Assembly: GCF_002007205.1 (NCBI RefSeq)
Contig: NZ_LAZS01000005.1
Span: 868,001 to 932,000, forward strand
Direction: 5' to 3'
Source: Ensifer adhaerens
GTDB taxonomy: Bacteria; Pseudomonadota; Alphaproteobacteria; Rhizobiales; Rhizobiaceae
Length of the DNA stretch: 64,000 nucleotides
In this document: positions 17,635 through 26,852 of the stretch, in pieces
How positions within the stretch are numbered: position 1 is the stretch's first letter
How the letters are laid out: every line of letters begins with the position of its first letter
The notes under the pieces: model-generated
Told to the model about the DNA's origin: nothing
Database searches by the model: none
Seen by the model: only the letters and a program-made list of their open reading frames with translations
Made by a program: the position numbers and the translations under genes

Positions 17635-18582
17635 TCATGACAGCATTTGCGGCGCCGGCACAAGAGCGAGCGCCTGTTCGAGATTGGCCGCGGACATCTC
17701 TTCGGATGCCGCCAGCGGAGAGCGCAACGTTAATCCCGCGGCTGCGATGCCGTGCCGCAGGCAATCGTCGATGCCATGGCCACTGAGACGGGCCGAGAGG
17801 AAGCCGGAGGCGAGCGCGTCGCCGGCGCCTGTGACGTCGGCAAGTGCGGGCAGGGCCGGCGGCACGACGATGCAGGTCCTTTCGCCCTCGAAGGCGACAA
17901 CCGCCCGGCCGCCACGGGTCACGACGCCGCCGTTGATGCCGAGGCCTCTCAGCAGCGATGGCCACTCTTCCGCCTCGGCTGCCTCCTTGCCGGTCAGCGC
18001 CCGGGCCTCGGATTCGTTCATGAACAGGAACGAGAGGTGCGAGAGGCACGGCCGGTAGCGAACCACCTTGGCGGGCGAAACGGCAATGCCGGCGACGAGG
18101 TGGCCCTGGCTTGCCGCCGACTGCGCGAGGGCCGCGATGGTTTCTTCCGGCAGATTGGCATCGGTCAGCACGAGCCTGCTCGTGGCGACGACCTCGCGCA
18201 ACGAGCGCCGTTGCAACTGCCGCGGCGAAAACAGCCGGTAGAGTTCCATGTCGGCAAGCGCGATCACCAGATTGCCGTCGTTTTCGAGGATGGCCGTGTA
18301 GCTCGGCGTCTGGCGGTCGAGGAAGGTGAGGGGACTGTCGATGACCCCGGCAGCCGCTGCCGCTGCCGTCACCATCTCGCCGGCCGCATCACCCCCGCGG
18401 GTGCTGATCATGCGCACGCTGTGGCCGAGGCGCGCGAGGTTGCGCGCGGCGTTGAAGCCTCCGCCGCCTGCCTCTTCGAACCAGGTTCCCGGATTGCTGG
18501 ACCCGGGCGCTGTCGTTCCCGCTATGCGGCCGCGCCTGTCGATATGCGCGCCACCGAAAACGGCGATCTCAGCTTGCGTCAT
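17635..18582 (-). CDS. psuK: PfkB-family kinase, probable pseudouridine kinase
   Basis: 315 residues. The ribokinase/PfkB fold is shown by the N-terminal GGAHIDRRG and GGGGFNAARNLARLG, and by the C-terminal DVTGAGDALASGF with the catalytic Asp. It would phosphorylate pseudouridine at the 5' position, producing the PsuG substrate. Function is assigned from the operon with psuG; another sugar or nucleoside would be possible on sequence alone. No nucleoside transporter is linked. Confidence 0.85.
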   Translation of the reverse strand: MTQAEIAVFGGAHIDRRGRIAGTTAPGSSNPGTWFEEAGGGGFNAARNLARLGHSVRMISTRGGDAAGEMVTAAAAAAGVIDSPLTFLDRQTPSYTAILENDGNLVIALADMELYRLFSPRQLQRRSLREVVATSRLVLTDANLPEETIAALAQSAASQGHLVAGIAVSPAKVVRYRPCLSHLSFLFMNESEARALTGKEAAEAEEWPSLLRGLGINGGVVTRGGRAVVAFEGERTCIVVPPALPALADVTGAGDALASGFLSARLSGHGIDDCLRHGIAAAGLTLRSPLAASEEMSAANLEQALALVPAPQMLS

Positions 18583-18901
18583 GAATGTTCCTCTGCTTGG
18601 CCCGTCGGCCGAATTTCTGTTGGCTCCCTGCCATTTCGGGGCGCGAATCCCAACTGCCCGATGCCGCGGGTGTCCTCGATGCGGGCGAATCGATCGAGCC
18701 TTGCCGGGCAGGTCCGAAGGGGCAAGGCCCGCGCCTGAGAACCTATGGTTTCAATCCGTGAACAAGAATCGAACGAAAGTCAGATAGTTGTTGTTTTTCA
18801 ATGCATTGTCCTGCCCTTGCAAATACGGAACAAAACATGTACAAAAACTCCTGCGGCGGCTTCATTGCCTCAGTAGCTTCAATAACCTAAAGGTGGACGA
18901 A
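18583..18901. other. Regulatory region between psuK and recA
   Basis: This 319-bp divergent gap holds a GAAC-N7-GAAC SOS box (18760-18774). A possible promoter TTGCAA (18817-18822) and TACAAA (18840-18845) with 17 bases between lies downstream of the box. I see no coding sequence in the gap. Confidence 0.55.
18760..18774 (+). promoter_or_regulatory. LexA SOS box of recA
   Basis: GAACAAGAATCGAAC fits GAAC-N7-GAAC exactly, the direct-repeat LexA site established for alphaproteobacteria such as Rhizobium and Rhodobacter. It lies 128 bp before the recA ATG. Confidence 0.8.
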
Positions 18902-19990
18902 ATGGCACAAAACTCTTTGCGGCTCGTAGAGGACAAATCGGTGGATAAAAGCAAGGCACTTGAAGCGGCACTTTCCCAGATCGAACGGTCGTTCGGCAAG
19001 GGATCGATCATGAAGCTCGGTGGGAAGGACAGCATTATCGAGATCGAGACGGTTTCGACCGGCTCTCTCAGCCTCGACATCGCGCTCGGCATCGGCGGCC
19101 TGCCGAAGGGCCGCATCGTTGAAATTTACGGCCCGGAAAGCTCGGGCAAGACGACGCTGGCGCTGCAGACCGTCGCGGAAGCACAGAAGAAGGGCGGCAT
19201 CTGCGCCTTCGTCGACGCCGAACACGCACTCGATCCGGTCTATGCCCGCAAGCTCGGCGTTGATCTCGAAAACCTGCTGATCTCGCAGCCCGACACCGGC
19301 GAGCAGGCACTCGAAATCACCGACACGCTGGTGCGCTCCGGCGCGATCGACGTTCTCGTCGTCGACTCCGTTGCAGCGCTCGTGCCGCGCGCCGAAATCG
19401 AAGGCGAAATGGGCGACAGCCTGCCGGGCATGCAGGCCCGCCTGATGAGCCAGGCGCTGCGCAAGCTGACCGCTTCGATCTCCAAGTCGAACTGCATGGT
19501 CATCTTCATCAACCAGATCCGCATGAAGATCGGCGTCATGTTCGGTTCGCCGGAAACCACCACCGGCGGCAACGCGCTGAAGTTCTACGCTTCGGTCCGC
19601 CTCGACATCCGCCGCATCGGTTCGGTCAAGGAGCGCGAAGAGGTCGTGGGCAACCAGACCCGCGTCAAGGTCGTCAAGAACAAGATGGCGCCTCCCTTCA
19701 AGCAGGTCGAATTCGACATCATGTATGGCGAAGGCGTGTCGAAGACCGGCGAGCTGGTCGACCTTGGCGTCAAGGCCGGCATCGTCGAAAAGTCGGGCGC
19801 CTGGTTCTCCTATAACAGCCAGCGTCTCGGCCAGGGCCGCGAGAACGCCAAGACGTTCCTGCGCGACAATCCGGATCTGGCGCGCGAGATCGAGACGGCG
19901 CTGCGCCAGAACGCCGGCCTGATCGCCGACCGGTTCCTTGAGAATGGCGGCCCGGAAGCGGACGACGGTGACGAGCCGCCGGAAGCATAA
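18902..19990 (+). CDS. recA: Recombinase RecA
   Basis: 362 residues from the ATG at 18902, preceded by AGGTGGA. It forms ATP-dependent filaments on single-stranded DNA, drives homologous strand exchange and triggers LexA self-cleavage. The Walker A motif is GPESSGKTT (77-85), Walker B is in [11 protein letters not shown], and the DNA-binding loop regions [14 protein letters not shown] and [25 protein letters not shown] (in two parts) are intact. The C-terminus ends in an acidic tail ([11 protein letters not shown]) as in other RecA proteins. Regulated by the SOS box upstream. Confidence 0.98.
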   Translation: MAQNSLRLVEDKSVDKSKALEAALSQIERSFGKGSIMKLGGKDSIIEIETVSTGSLSLDIALGIGGLPKGRIVEIYGPESSGKTTLALQTVAEAQKKGGICAFVDAEHALDPVYARKLGVDLENLLISQPDTGEQALEITDTLVRSGAIDVLVVDSVAALVPRAEIEGEMGDSLPGMQARLMSQALRKLTASISKSNCMVIFINQIRMKIGVMFGSPETTTGGNALKFYASVRLDIRRIGSVKEREEVVGNQTRVKVVKNKMAPPFKQVEFDIMYGEGVSKTGELVDLGVKAGIVEKSGAWFSYNSQRLGQGRENAKTFLRDNPDLAREIETALRQNAGLIADRFLENGGPEADDGDEPPEA

Positions 19991-20015
19991 GCCGCTCGGT
20001 CCACTAAGGTTACCC

Positions 20016-20049
20016 AAAAACCGGTCGTCCGATGGGCGGCCGGTTTTTT
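20016..20049 (+). terminator. recA terminator
   Basis: AAAAACCGG and CCGGTTTTTT flank an imperfect GTCGTCC / GGGCGGC stem, giving a strong GC hairpin followed by T6. Confidence 0.8.
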
Positions 20050-20221
20050 GCTGGCGTCTGGACAGTCGGATATGTGAGCGATAAAAGCCTTTGGTTCCGG
20101 CGACCCAGCGCGTTGGAGGGTGCGGTCGCCATGGGTGGCCGCAGGGTTTAGGGACAATGGCTTAGTGGCGCGGCGTGGGCCGGACCCAGGCCGGAATCGG
20201 TGCTTAAGAATAGGACGCAAG

Positions 20222-22885
20222 ATGAGCGGCGTGAATGAAATCCGGTCGACCTTTCTCGACTATTTCCGCAGGAACGGTCACGAGGTCGTGTCGTCGAGCC
20301 CGTTGGTGCCGCGCAACGACCCGACATTGATGTTCACCAATGCCGGCATGGTGCAGTTCAAGAACGTCTTCACCGGTCTGGAGCAGCGTCCCTATTCGAC
20401 GGCCGTGACGGCGCAGAAATGCGTTCGCGCCGGCGGCAAGCACAACGACCTCGACAATGTCGGCTACACCGCGCGCCACCACACCTTCTTCGAGATGCTC
20501 GGCAACTTCTCCTTCGGCGATTACTTCAAGGAGAACGCCATCGAGCTCGCCTGGAACCTGATCACCAAGGAATATGGCCTCGACGCCAAACGCCTGCTGG
20601 TGACGGTCTACCACACCGACGATGAGGCCTTCGATCTCTGGAAGAAGATCGCCGGCTTCTCCGACGACCGTATCATCCGCATCCCGACCAGCGACAATTT
20701 CTGGGCCATGGGCGATACCGGCCCCTGCGGCCCGTGCTCGGAAATCTTCTACGACCACGGCGACCACATCTGGGGCGGACCTCCGGGCTCGGCCGACGAA
20801 GACGGCGACCGCTTCATCGAGATCTGGAACCTCGTCTTCATGCAGTACGAGCAGATCACCAAGGAAGAGCGGGTCAACCTGCCGCGTCCGTCGATCGACA
20901 CCGGCATGGGCCTCGAGCGCCTGGCAGCCGTGCTTCAGGGCGAACACGACAACTACGACATCGACCTGTTCCGCGCGCTGATCGCCGCTTCGGAAGAGGC
21001 AACCGGCGTCAAGGCCGATGGTGACCGTCGCGCCAGCCATCGCGTCATTGCCGACCACCTGCGTTCGTCCGCCTTCCTGATTGCCGACGGCGTGCTGCCG
21101 TCGAACGAAGGCCGCGGTTACGTTCTGCGCCGCATCATGCGCCGCGCCATGCGTCACGCCCAGCTGCTCGGCGCCCAGGATCCGTTGATGTGGAAGCTCT
21201 TGCCGGCGCTTGTCGGCCAGATGGGCCGCGCCTATCCGGAACTGGTGCGCGCCGAAGCGCTGATCTCCGAGACGCTGAAGCTTGAAGAAACGCGTTTCCG
21301 CAAGACGCTGGAGCGCGGCCTGAACCTCTTGTCCGACGCCTCGGCCGGTCTGTCGGAAGGCGACCAGTTCAACGGCGAGACCGCCTTCAAGCTCTACGAC
21401 ACCTACGGTTTTCCGCTCGACCTGACCCAGGACGCGCTGCGCGCCAAGGGCATCACCGTCGACACCGACGCCTTCTCGGTTGCCATGGAGCGCCAGAAGG
21501 CCGAAGCCCGCGCCAACTGGGCCGGTTCCGGCGAAGCCGCGACCGAGACCATCTGGTTCGAGCTCAAGGAAAAGCACGGCGCCACCGACTTCCTCGGCTA
21601 TGACACCGAGACCGCCGAAGGCGTGATCCAGGCGATCGTGCGCGATGGCGCTGTCGTAGCAACCGCCGCCAAGGGCGACACGGTGCAGGTGGTGCTCAAC
21701 CAGACGCCGTTCTACGGCGAGTCGGGCGGCCAGATGGGCGACACCGGCACGATCACGACCGAAGGTGGCAAGCTCACCGTGACCGACACGCAGAAGCGCG
21801 GCGAGGGACTGTTCGTCCACTTCGCGACCGTCGCCGAAGGTTCGGTCAAGACCGGTGACGCCGCCCAGCTCGATGTCGACCACGCTCGCCGTTCGCGCCT
21901 TCGCGCCAACCACTCGGCAACCCACCTCCTGCATGAGGCGCTGCGCGAAGTGCTCGGCACCCATGTGGCCCAGAAGGGTTCGCTGGTGGCGCCGGAACGC
22001 CTGCGCTTCGACGTTTCGCATCCCAAGCCGATGACGGCGGAGGAACTGAAGGTCGTCGAGGAAATGGCCAACGAGATCATCGTGCAGAACACGCCGGTGA
22101 CCACGCGCCTGATGAGCGTCGACGACGCGATCGCCGAAGGTGCGATGGCGCTCTTCGGTGAGAAATACGGCGACGAGGTTCGCGTTGTCTCGATGGGCCG
22201 CGGCATCCACGGCTCCAAAGCCAACCGTGCCTACTCCGTCGAACTCTGCGGTGGCACCCATGTGTCTGCCACCGGTGACATCGGCCTCGTCCGTGTCGTT
22301 TCCGAAAGCGCCGTCGGCGCCGGCGTTCGTCGCCTCGAGGCGCTGACCGGCGAGGCCGCGCGCGCCTACCTCAACGAGCAGGACGAGCGCGTGAAGACGC
22401 TTGCCAACACGCTGAAGGTTCAGCCGGGCGACGTGCTCGGCCGCGTCGAGGCGCTGCTCGACGAGCGCCGCAAGCTGGAACGCGAGCTGACTGAGGCCAA
22501 GAAGAAGCTGGCACTCGGTGGTGGCGGCGAAGCGGGTTCGGCCGATGCCGCCCGCGATATCGCCGGCGTGCGTTTCCTCGGCAAGGTCGTCTCGGGCGTC
22601 GAGCCGAAGGATCTGAAGAGCCTTGCCGACGACGGCAAGAAGAGCCTCGGCTCCGGCGTCGTCGCCTTCGTCGGCGTTTCCGGCGACGGCAAGGCCAGCG
22701 CCGTCGTGGCCGTCACCGACGACCTGACCTCGAAGCTCAGCGCCGTCGATCTGGTGCGCGTTGCCTCCGCCGCTCTCGGCGGCAAGGGCGGCGGCGGCCG
22801 TCCCGACATGGCCCAGGCCGGCGGCCCGGATGGCGACAAGGCAGCCGAAGCGATCGAGGCCGTAGCCGTGGCACTCGCCGGCTGA
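20222..22885 (+). CDS. alaS: Alanyl-tRNA synthetase
   Basis: 887 residues from the ATG at 20222, close to the bacterial AlaRS length. The N-terminal class II catalytic core includes [32 protein letters not shown] and GMGLERL. The editing domain has the zinc-binding [11 protein letters not shown] and the CGGTH motif. The C-terminal C-Ala region ends in [16 protein letters not shown]. It charges tRNA-Ala and clears misacylated Ser/Gly. No frame disruption. Separated from recA by 231 bp and its own terminator follows. Confidence 0.98.
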   Translation: MSGVNEIRSTFLDYFRRNGHEVVSSSPLVPRNDPTLMFTNAGMVQFKNVFTGLEQRPYSTAVTAQKCVRAGGKHNDLDNVGYTARHHTFFEMLGNFSFGDYFKENAIELAWNLITKEYGLDAKRLLVTVYHTDDEAFDLWKKIAGFSDDRIIRIPTSDNFWAMGDTGPCGPCSEIFYDHGDHIWGGPPGSADEDGDRFIEIWNLVFMQYEQITKEERVNLPRPSIDTGMGLERLAAVLQGEHDNYDIDLFRALIAASEEATGVKADGDRRASHRVIADHLRSSAFLIADGVLPSNEGRGYVLRRIMRRAMRHAQLLGAQDPLMWKLLPALVGQMGRAYPELVRAEALISETLKLEETRFRKTLERGLNLLSDASAGLSEGDQFNGETAFKLYDTYGFPLDLTQDALRAKGITVDTDAFSVAMERQKAEARANWAGSGEAATETIWFELKEKHGATDFLGYDTETAEGVIQAIVRDGAVVATAAKGDTVQVVLNQTPFYGESGGQMGDTGTITTEGGKLTVTDTQKRGEGLFVHFATVAEGSVKTGDAAQLDVDHARRSRLRANHSATHLLHEALREVLGTHVAQKGSLVAPERLRFDVSHPKPMTAEELKVVEEMANEIIVQNTPVTTRLMSVDDAIAEGAMALFGEKYGDEVRVVSMGRGIHGSKANRAYSVELCGGTHVSATGDIGLVRVVSESAVGAGVRRLEALTGEAARAYLNEQDERVKTLANTLKVQPGDVLGRVEALLDERRKLERELTEAKKKLALGGGGEAGSADAARDIAGVRFLGKVVSGVEPKDLKSLADDGKKSLGSGVVAFVGVSGDGKASAVVAVTDDLTSKLSAVDLVRVASAALGGKGGGGRPDMAQAGGPDGDKAAEAIEAVAVALAG

Positions 22886-22911
22886 TTGCCATTGACAGCA
22901 GAATAGGAAGA

Positions 22912-22939
22912 GGGCGTCCGTGGTGGCGCCCTTTTTTTT
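22912..22939 (+). terminator. alaS terminator
   Basis: GGGCG and CGCCC enclose a ten-base loop and are followed by eight T residues. Confidence 0.75.
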
Positions 22940-23152
22940 GCATCGGATGCGGAGGCGCAGCTTCACGGTCGCGGTCCCGCAAACCGAGCCGGGCCGCGCA
23001 CGTCATGGCCCGCCCGGATCACCGGCCCCCAGGAACAGAGCCTCCGCGCCGCAGTCGCAATTCTCCGTCGGAGCACGCGCTCGCAACTCCGCAGGATTTG
23101 TCAAATTGAGCTATGGTTTACCGATCCGTGAGCAAAGCACGAAAGGTTGGAC

Positions 23153-24004
23153 ATGGAAGAGCGGGTAGCCTGGGCGACCTATGAACGGCGCCTGCACCGG
23201 GTCAGCGACTACATCTACGGTCATCTCGACGGCGATCTCGATCTCGATCGCCTCTCTGAGATTGCCTGTCTGTCGCCGCACCACTGGCACCGGATCTACC
23301 GTGCGGTCCATGGCGAGACTTTGGCCGGGACGGTGAAGCGGCTGCGTCTGCAGCGGGCCGCGGCCGATCTCGCCCAGACCGATCTTCCTGTCGAAGCGAT
23401 CGCGCAGCGCTCTGGCTATCCCAATCTGCAATCCTTCAACCGCACCTTCAAGGCCGCATACGGGCTGCCGCCGGCGCGCTATCGCAAGGAGGGGAGCCAT
23501 GTCGCCTTTGCAACCGCTTCAACGGAAGGAATTCCAGACATGTATGAAGTTACCCTCAAGGACGTCGAAGCCTTCGATCTCGTCGGCGTCGCCCACACCG
23601 GCTCCTATATGGAAATCGGACGGGCGTTCGAGACGCTCTACGGCACGTTGTTTTCACGGCAATTGTTCCGGCCGGAGATGGAGATGATCGGCATCTACCT
23701 CGACGACCCGGAACTGGTGCCGGCCGACAAGCTGCGCTCCTTTGCCTGCGTCAGCGCGCGCGAACCGGTGCCAGCGGACACTCCTTTGACGTCGCAGCAC
23801 CTCCACGGCGGCCGTTACGCGGTGCTGCGCCACAAGGGCCCCTACGCGGATATGCCGAAGGCGTATCAATGGCTCTACGGCACCTGGCTGCCGCAGTCGG
23901 GTCGCGAGATCCGCGACAGCCTGATGTTCGAGAAATATCTCAACAATCCCCGCGAAGTCCCGCCGACGGAGCTCCTGAGCGAGATCTACTTGCCATTGAA
24001 GTGA
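23153..24004 (+). CDS. AraC-family regulator with GyrI-like effector domain
   Basis: 283 residues from the ATG at 23153, preceded by AAAGG. Residues 10-115 contain two helix-turn-helix units (LDRLSEIACLSPHHWHRIYR and VEAIAQRSGYPNLQSFNRTF, ending GLPPARYRK). Residues 130-283 form a GyrI/Rob-like small-molecule-binding domain (VEAFDLVGVAHTGSY, HGGRYAVLRHKGPY). Such proteins resemble Rob or SAV-type activators of efflux and drug-response genes. No obvious target gene adjoins it, so the effector is unknown. Confidence 0.9.
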   Translation: MEERVAWATYERRLHRVSDYIYGHLDGDLDLDRLSEIACLSPHHWHRIYRAVHGETLAGTVKRLRLQRAAADLAQTDLPVEAIAQRSGYPNLQSFNRTFKAAYGLPPARYRKEGSHVAFATASTEGIPDMYEVTLKDVEAFDLVGVAHTGSYMEIGRAFETLYGTLFSRQLFRPEMEMIGIYLDDPELVPADKLRSFACVSAREPVPADTPLTSQHLHGGRYAVLRHKGPYADMPKAYQWLYGTWLPQSGREIRDSLMFEKYLNNPREVPPTELLSEIYLPLK

Positions 24005-24212
24005 CTGATATCCAGTCGCCGGTCCGGAATTGACGAATCAGCGGCTCGGCGGCACCTTTGGTTCGGCGTGGCCTGCGCCGAACCTCCAAAGATCGTCCCC
24101 GGCGCGATCCTTTCACGGGGGCAAAGGGACTTCAGTCTCGGGTCGCAAGCTCGGTCCCACCGTTTCGGGTCCGGTTGCTGGGGAACTTGCCCGAGACGCG
24201 AAAGGCCCTTTC

Positions 24213-25208
24213 ATGACTGAAAACCGAAATTTCAAACGGCGCGTTCGCGCCCGTGCCGCCAAGACCGGCGAATCCTACACCACCGCGCTCATGCATCTTC
24301 GCCACGCTTCGGTGGAAGCGGAGCCTCCGCAACCAAGGTCGCTGCGCCTGGCGGTGGCGCAATCCGGCTACTTCGACGATCCCAGGGACGCAGCGGCACT
24401 TCGCCTTGCCGGCGAAGGAATCCGGCGCCTGATGCGGGAAGCGCGGCAGGCTGGTGCGCGGGTGCTGCATTTCCCGGAGGGGGCGACATGCTTTCCGAAC
24501 AAGCGCATCATGTCGGCGATCGGTCCGCGCGAGATAGGCTCGTCCGATTGGCGGCGGTTCGATTGGGCGGTGCTGCGCGAAGAGCTCGATGCCACGCGGA
24601 CGCTGGCGCGGGACCTTGGTCTTTGGACGGTGCTCGGGTCCGTTCATAAGCTTACCGAACCACATCGTCCGCACAACAGCCTCTATGTGATCTCCGACAG
24701 GGGGGCGGTCGCGACGCGCTACGACGAGCGCATGCTGTCGAACACCAAGGTCTCGTTCATGTACACGCCCGGAACGCTCCCTTTGACGTTCGAGGTCGAC
24801 GGCGTCCGCTTCGGCTGCGCGCTCGGCATCGAGTGCCACTTTCCCGAGATTTTCGGCGAATACGAGCGGCTGAACGTCGATTGCGTCCTGTTCTCGACCT
24901 CCGGCGGCGCTCTGGCGAACGACATTGCCTTTGCCGCCGAGGTGCAGGGGCATGCTTCGATCAATCGCTATTGGGCGAGTTTTGCGGTTCTCGCGCAGCC
25001 CGGCCTGACGGCTCCTTCAGGGATTGTTTCGCCCGACGGGCAATGGGCGGTCCGATGCAGCGGGGATGGACCATCGATCGTCGTGGCGGATATCGGCAGG
25101 GACGCCGTCGATCCGGCCCGGCCATGGCGCCGGAGCGCGAGAGGTGGGATCTACGACCCGCATATCGTCAGCGACGATCCGCGCAGCAGCAGCCGCGACA
25201 TGTTCTAG
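24213..25208 (+). CDS. Nitrilase-fold (carbon-nitrogen hydrolase-like) protein with altered catalytic positions
   Basis: 331 residues from the ATG at 24213 (GAAAGG upstream); the frame is open further upstream but that segment looks non-coding. Residues 1-32 form a short basic module (FKRRVRARAAKTGESYTTAL). Residues 45-310 are a nitrilase-superfamily domain: LRLAVAQSGY, LHFPEG with Glu89, RYDERML, and ALGIECHFPEIF. In active members, the second and third blocks carry Lys (YDK) and Cys (CYDxxFPE). Here those alignment positions are Glu172 and Gly205, with Cys208 three residues later. It may be a distinct subfamily or a pseudo-enzyme. Substrate unknown. Confidence 0.8.
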   Translation: MTENRNFKRRVRARAAKTGESYTTALMHLRHASVEAEPPQPRSLRLAVAQSGYFDDPRDAAALRLAGEGIRRLMREARQAGARVLHFPEGATCFPNKRIMSAIGPREIGSSDWRRFDWAVLREELDATRTLARDLGLWTVLGSVHKLTEPHRPHNSLYVISDRGAVATRYDERMLSNTKVSFMYTPGTLPLTFEVDGVRFGCALGIECHFPEIFGEYERLNVDCVLFSTSGGALANDIAFAAEVQGHASINRYWASFAVLAQPGLTAPSGIVSPDGQWAVRCSGDGPSIVVADIGRDAVDPARPWRRSARGGIYDPHIVSDDPRSSSRDMF

Positions 25209-25304
25209 CAGTAGCTGCCGGTAGCATGGCCGCGCTCGCCTTGAGGTCGTGCGACTACCGGCTGCAGTCCGGCGCCGATCCGCGTTCCGGAATTTTGATT
25301 GGTC

Positions 25305-25336
25305 CAAAAAAGAAACCCGGCGCGAGGCCGGGTTTC
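25305..25336 (-). terminator. icd terminator
   Basis: On the minus strand AAACCCGGC pairs with GCCGGGTTT and is followed by a T-rich run (A-run at 25306-25311). It is 24 bp beyond the icd stop. Confidence 0.75.
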
Positions 25337-25359
25337 GTTGTCTCTGGGACTGGAGCCTA

Positions 25360-26574
25360 TCAGGCGGCCATGGCCTTCTGCAGGTTCTCGTCGATCTTGT
25401 CGAGGAAGCCGGTGGTCGAGAGCCAGGGCTGGTCGGGACCGATGAGGAGCGCGAGGTCCTTGGTCATGAAGCCGGCTTCGACGGTGTCGACGCAGACCTT
25501 CTCGAGGGTTTCGGAGAACTTTGCGAGTTCGGCATTGCCGTCGAGCTTGGCGCGGTGGGCAAGACCACGGGTCCAGGCGAAGATCGAGGCGATCGAGTTG
25601 GTCGAGGTTTCCTCGCCCTTCTGGTGCTGGCGGTAGTGGCGGGTAACCGTGCCGTGGGCGGCTTCGGCTTCGACCGTCTTGCCGTCCGGCGTCATCAGAA
25701 CCGAGGTCATCAGGCCGAGCGAGCCAAAACCCTGGGCAACGATGTCCGACTGCACGTCGCCGTCGTAGTTCTTGCACGCCCAGACGTAGCCGCCGGACCA
25801 CTTGAGTGCCGAGGCGACCATGTCGTCGATCAGGCGGTGTTCATACCAGATCTTCAGTTCCTTGAACTTGTCGGCGAACTCGGCGTCGAAGACCTGCTGG
25901 AAGATGTCCTTGAAGCGACCGTCATAGACCTTGAGGATGGTGTTCTTGGTCGACAGGTAGACCGGAACCTTGCGCTGGATGCCGTAGTTGAACGACGCGC
26001 GGGCGAATTCGGTGATCGAATCGTCCAGGTTGTACATGCCCATGGCAACACCGGCCGACGGAGCGTCGAACACGTCGTATTCGATTTCCTTGCCGTCCTC
26101 GCCGACGAACTTCATCGTCAGCTTGCCCTTGCCCGGGAACTTGAAGTCGGTGGCGCGGTACTGGTCGCCGAAGGCGTGACGGCCGACGATGATCGGCTTG
26201 GTCCAGCCGGGAACCAGGCGCGGAACGTTCTTGCAGATGATCGGCTCGCGGAAGATGACGCCGCCGAGGATGTTGCGGATCGTGCCGTTCGGCGACTTCC
26301 ACATCTTCTTCAGCTTGAACTCCTCGACGCGGGCTTCATCCGGCGTGATCGTGGCGCACTTGACGCCGACGCCGTGCTTCTTGATCGCGTTGGCGGCGTC
26401 GATCGTTACCTGGTCTTCAGTAGCATCGCGGTTTTCGACGCTGAGGTCGTAATATTCCAGATCGACGTCGAGGTAGGGATGGATCAGCTTGTCCTTGATG
26501 AACTGCCAGATGATGCGGGTCATCTCATCGCCGTCGAGTTCGACGACCGGATTGGCGACCTTGATCTTTGCCAT
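25360..26574 (-). CDS. icd: NADP-dependent isocitrate dehydrogenase
   Basis: 404 residues from the ATG at 26574, with GAGG eight bases upstream. It oxidises isocitrate to 2-oxoglutarate in the TCA cycle. It is the eukaryote-like homodimeric type (subfamily II), as expected for rhizobia, shown by [26 protein letters not shown], the substrate-site block [10 protein letters not shown] and the cofactor-site [12 protein letters not shown]. The nucleotide stretch upstream of 26574 shows no gene-like start. Convergent with the nitrilase-fold gene. Confidence 0.97.
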   Translation of the reverse strand: MAKIKVANPVVELDGDEMTRIIWQFIKDKLIHPYLDVDLEYYDLSVENRDATEDQVTIDAANAIKKHGVGVKCATITPDEARVEEFKLKKMWKSPNGTIRNILGGVIFREPIICKNVPRLVPGWTKPIIVGRHAFGDQYRATDFKFPGKGKLTMKFVGEDGKEIEYDVFDAPSAGVAMGMYNLDDSITEFARASFNYGIQRKVPVYLSTKNTILKVYDGRFKDIFQQVFDAEFADKFKELKIWYEHRLIDDMVASALKWSGGYVWACKNYDGDVQSDIVAQGFGSLGLMTSVLMTPDGKTVEAEAAHGTVTRHYRQHQKGEETSTNSIASIFAWTRGLAHRAKLDGNAELAKFSETLEKVCVDTVEAGFMTKDLALLIGPDQPWLSTTGFLDKIDENLQKAMAA

Positions 26575-26852
26575 GAATATGCCTCGTAGCTTATGCGGGA
26601 CAGCGGGAGCGATGTCCCTTCCTCTCTGAAAAATCCTGTGCCCTATAGCACTCAGAACCGACAAGGCAAAGCATGCTTGGCTGAAACTTTGGATGGAGGT
26701 GGACACGGACCTCGGACAGCTCTTCGCCACCGCTTTTCGACGCCTGCTTTCGTCGCGCCGGCCTTGCAAAGATCGCATCTGCCGCTATGCAGGAAGAACC
26801 GGCGAAGGCGGCGCGCGTCCACAGGCGGCCGCGGGACAGGCAAAGGCTTCCG

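Noticed and set aside
20204-22966. A 920-residue minus-strand frame opposite alaS
   Set aside because: alaS on the other strand is complete with all motifs; the antisense frame has no domain and arises from codon bias.
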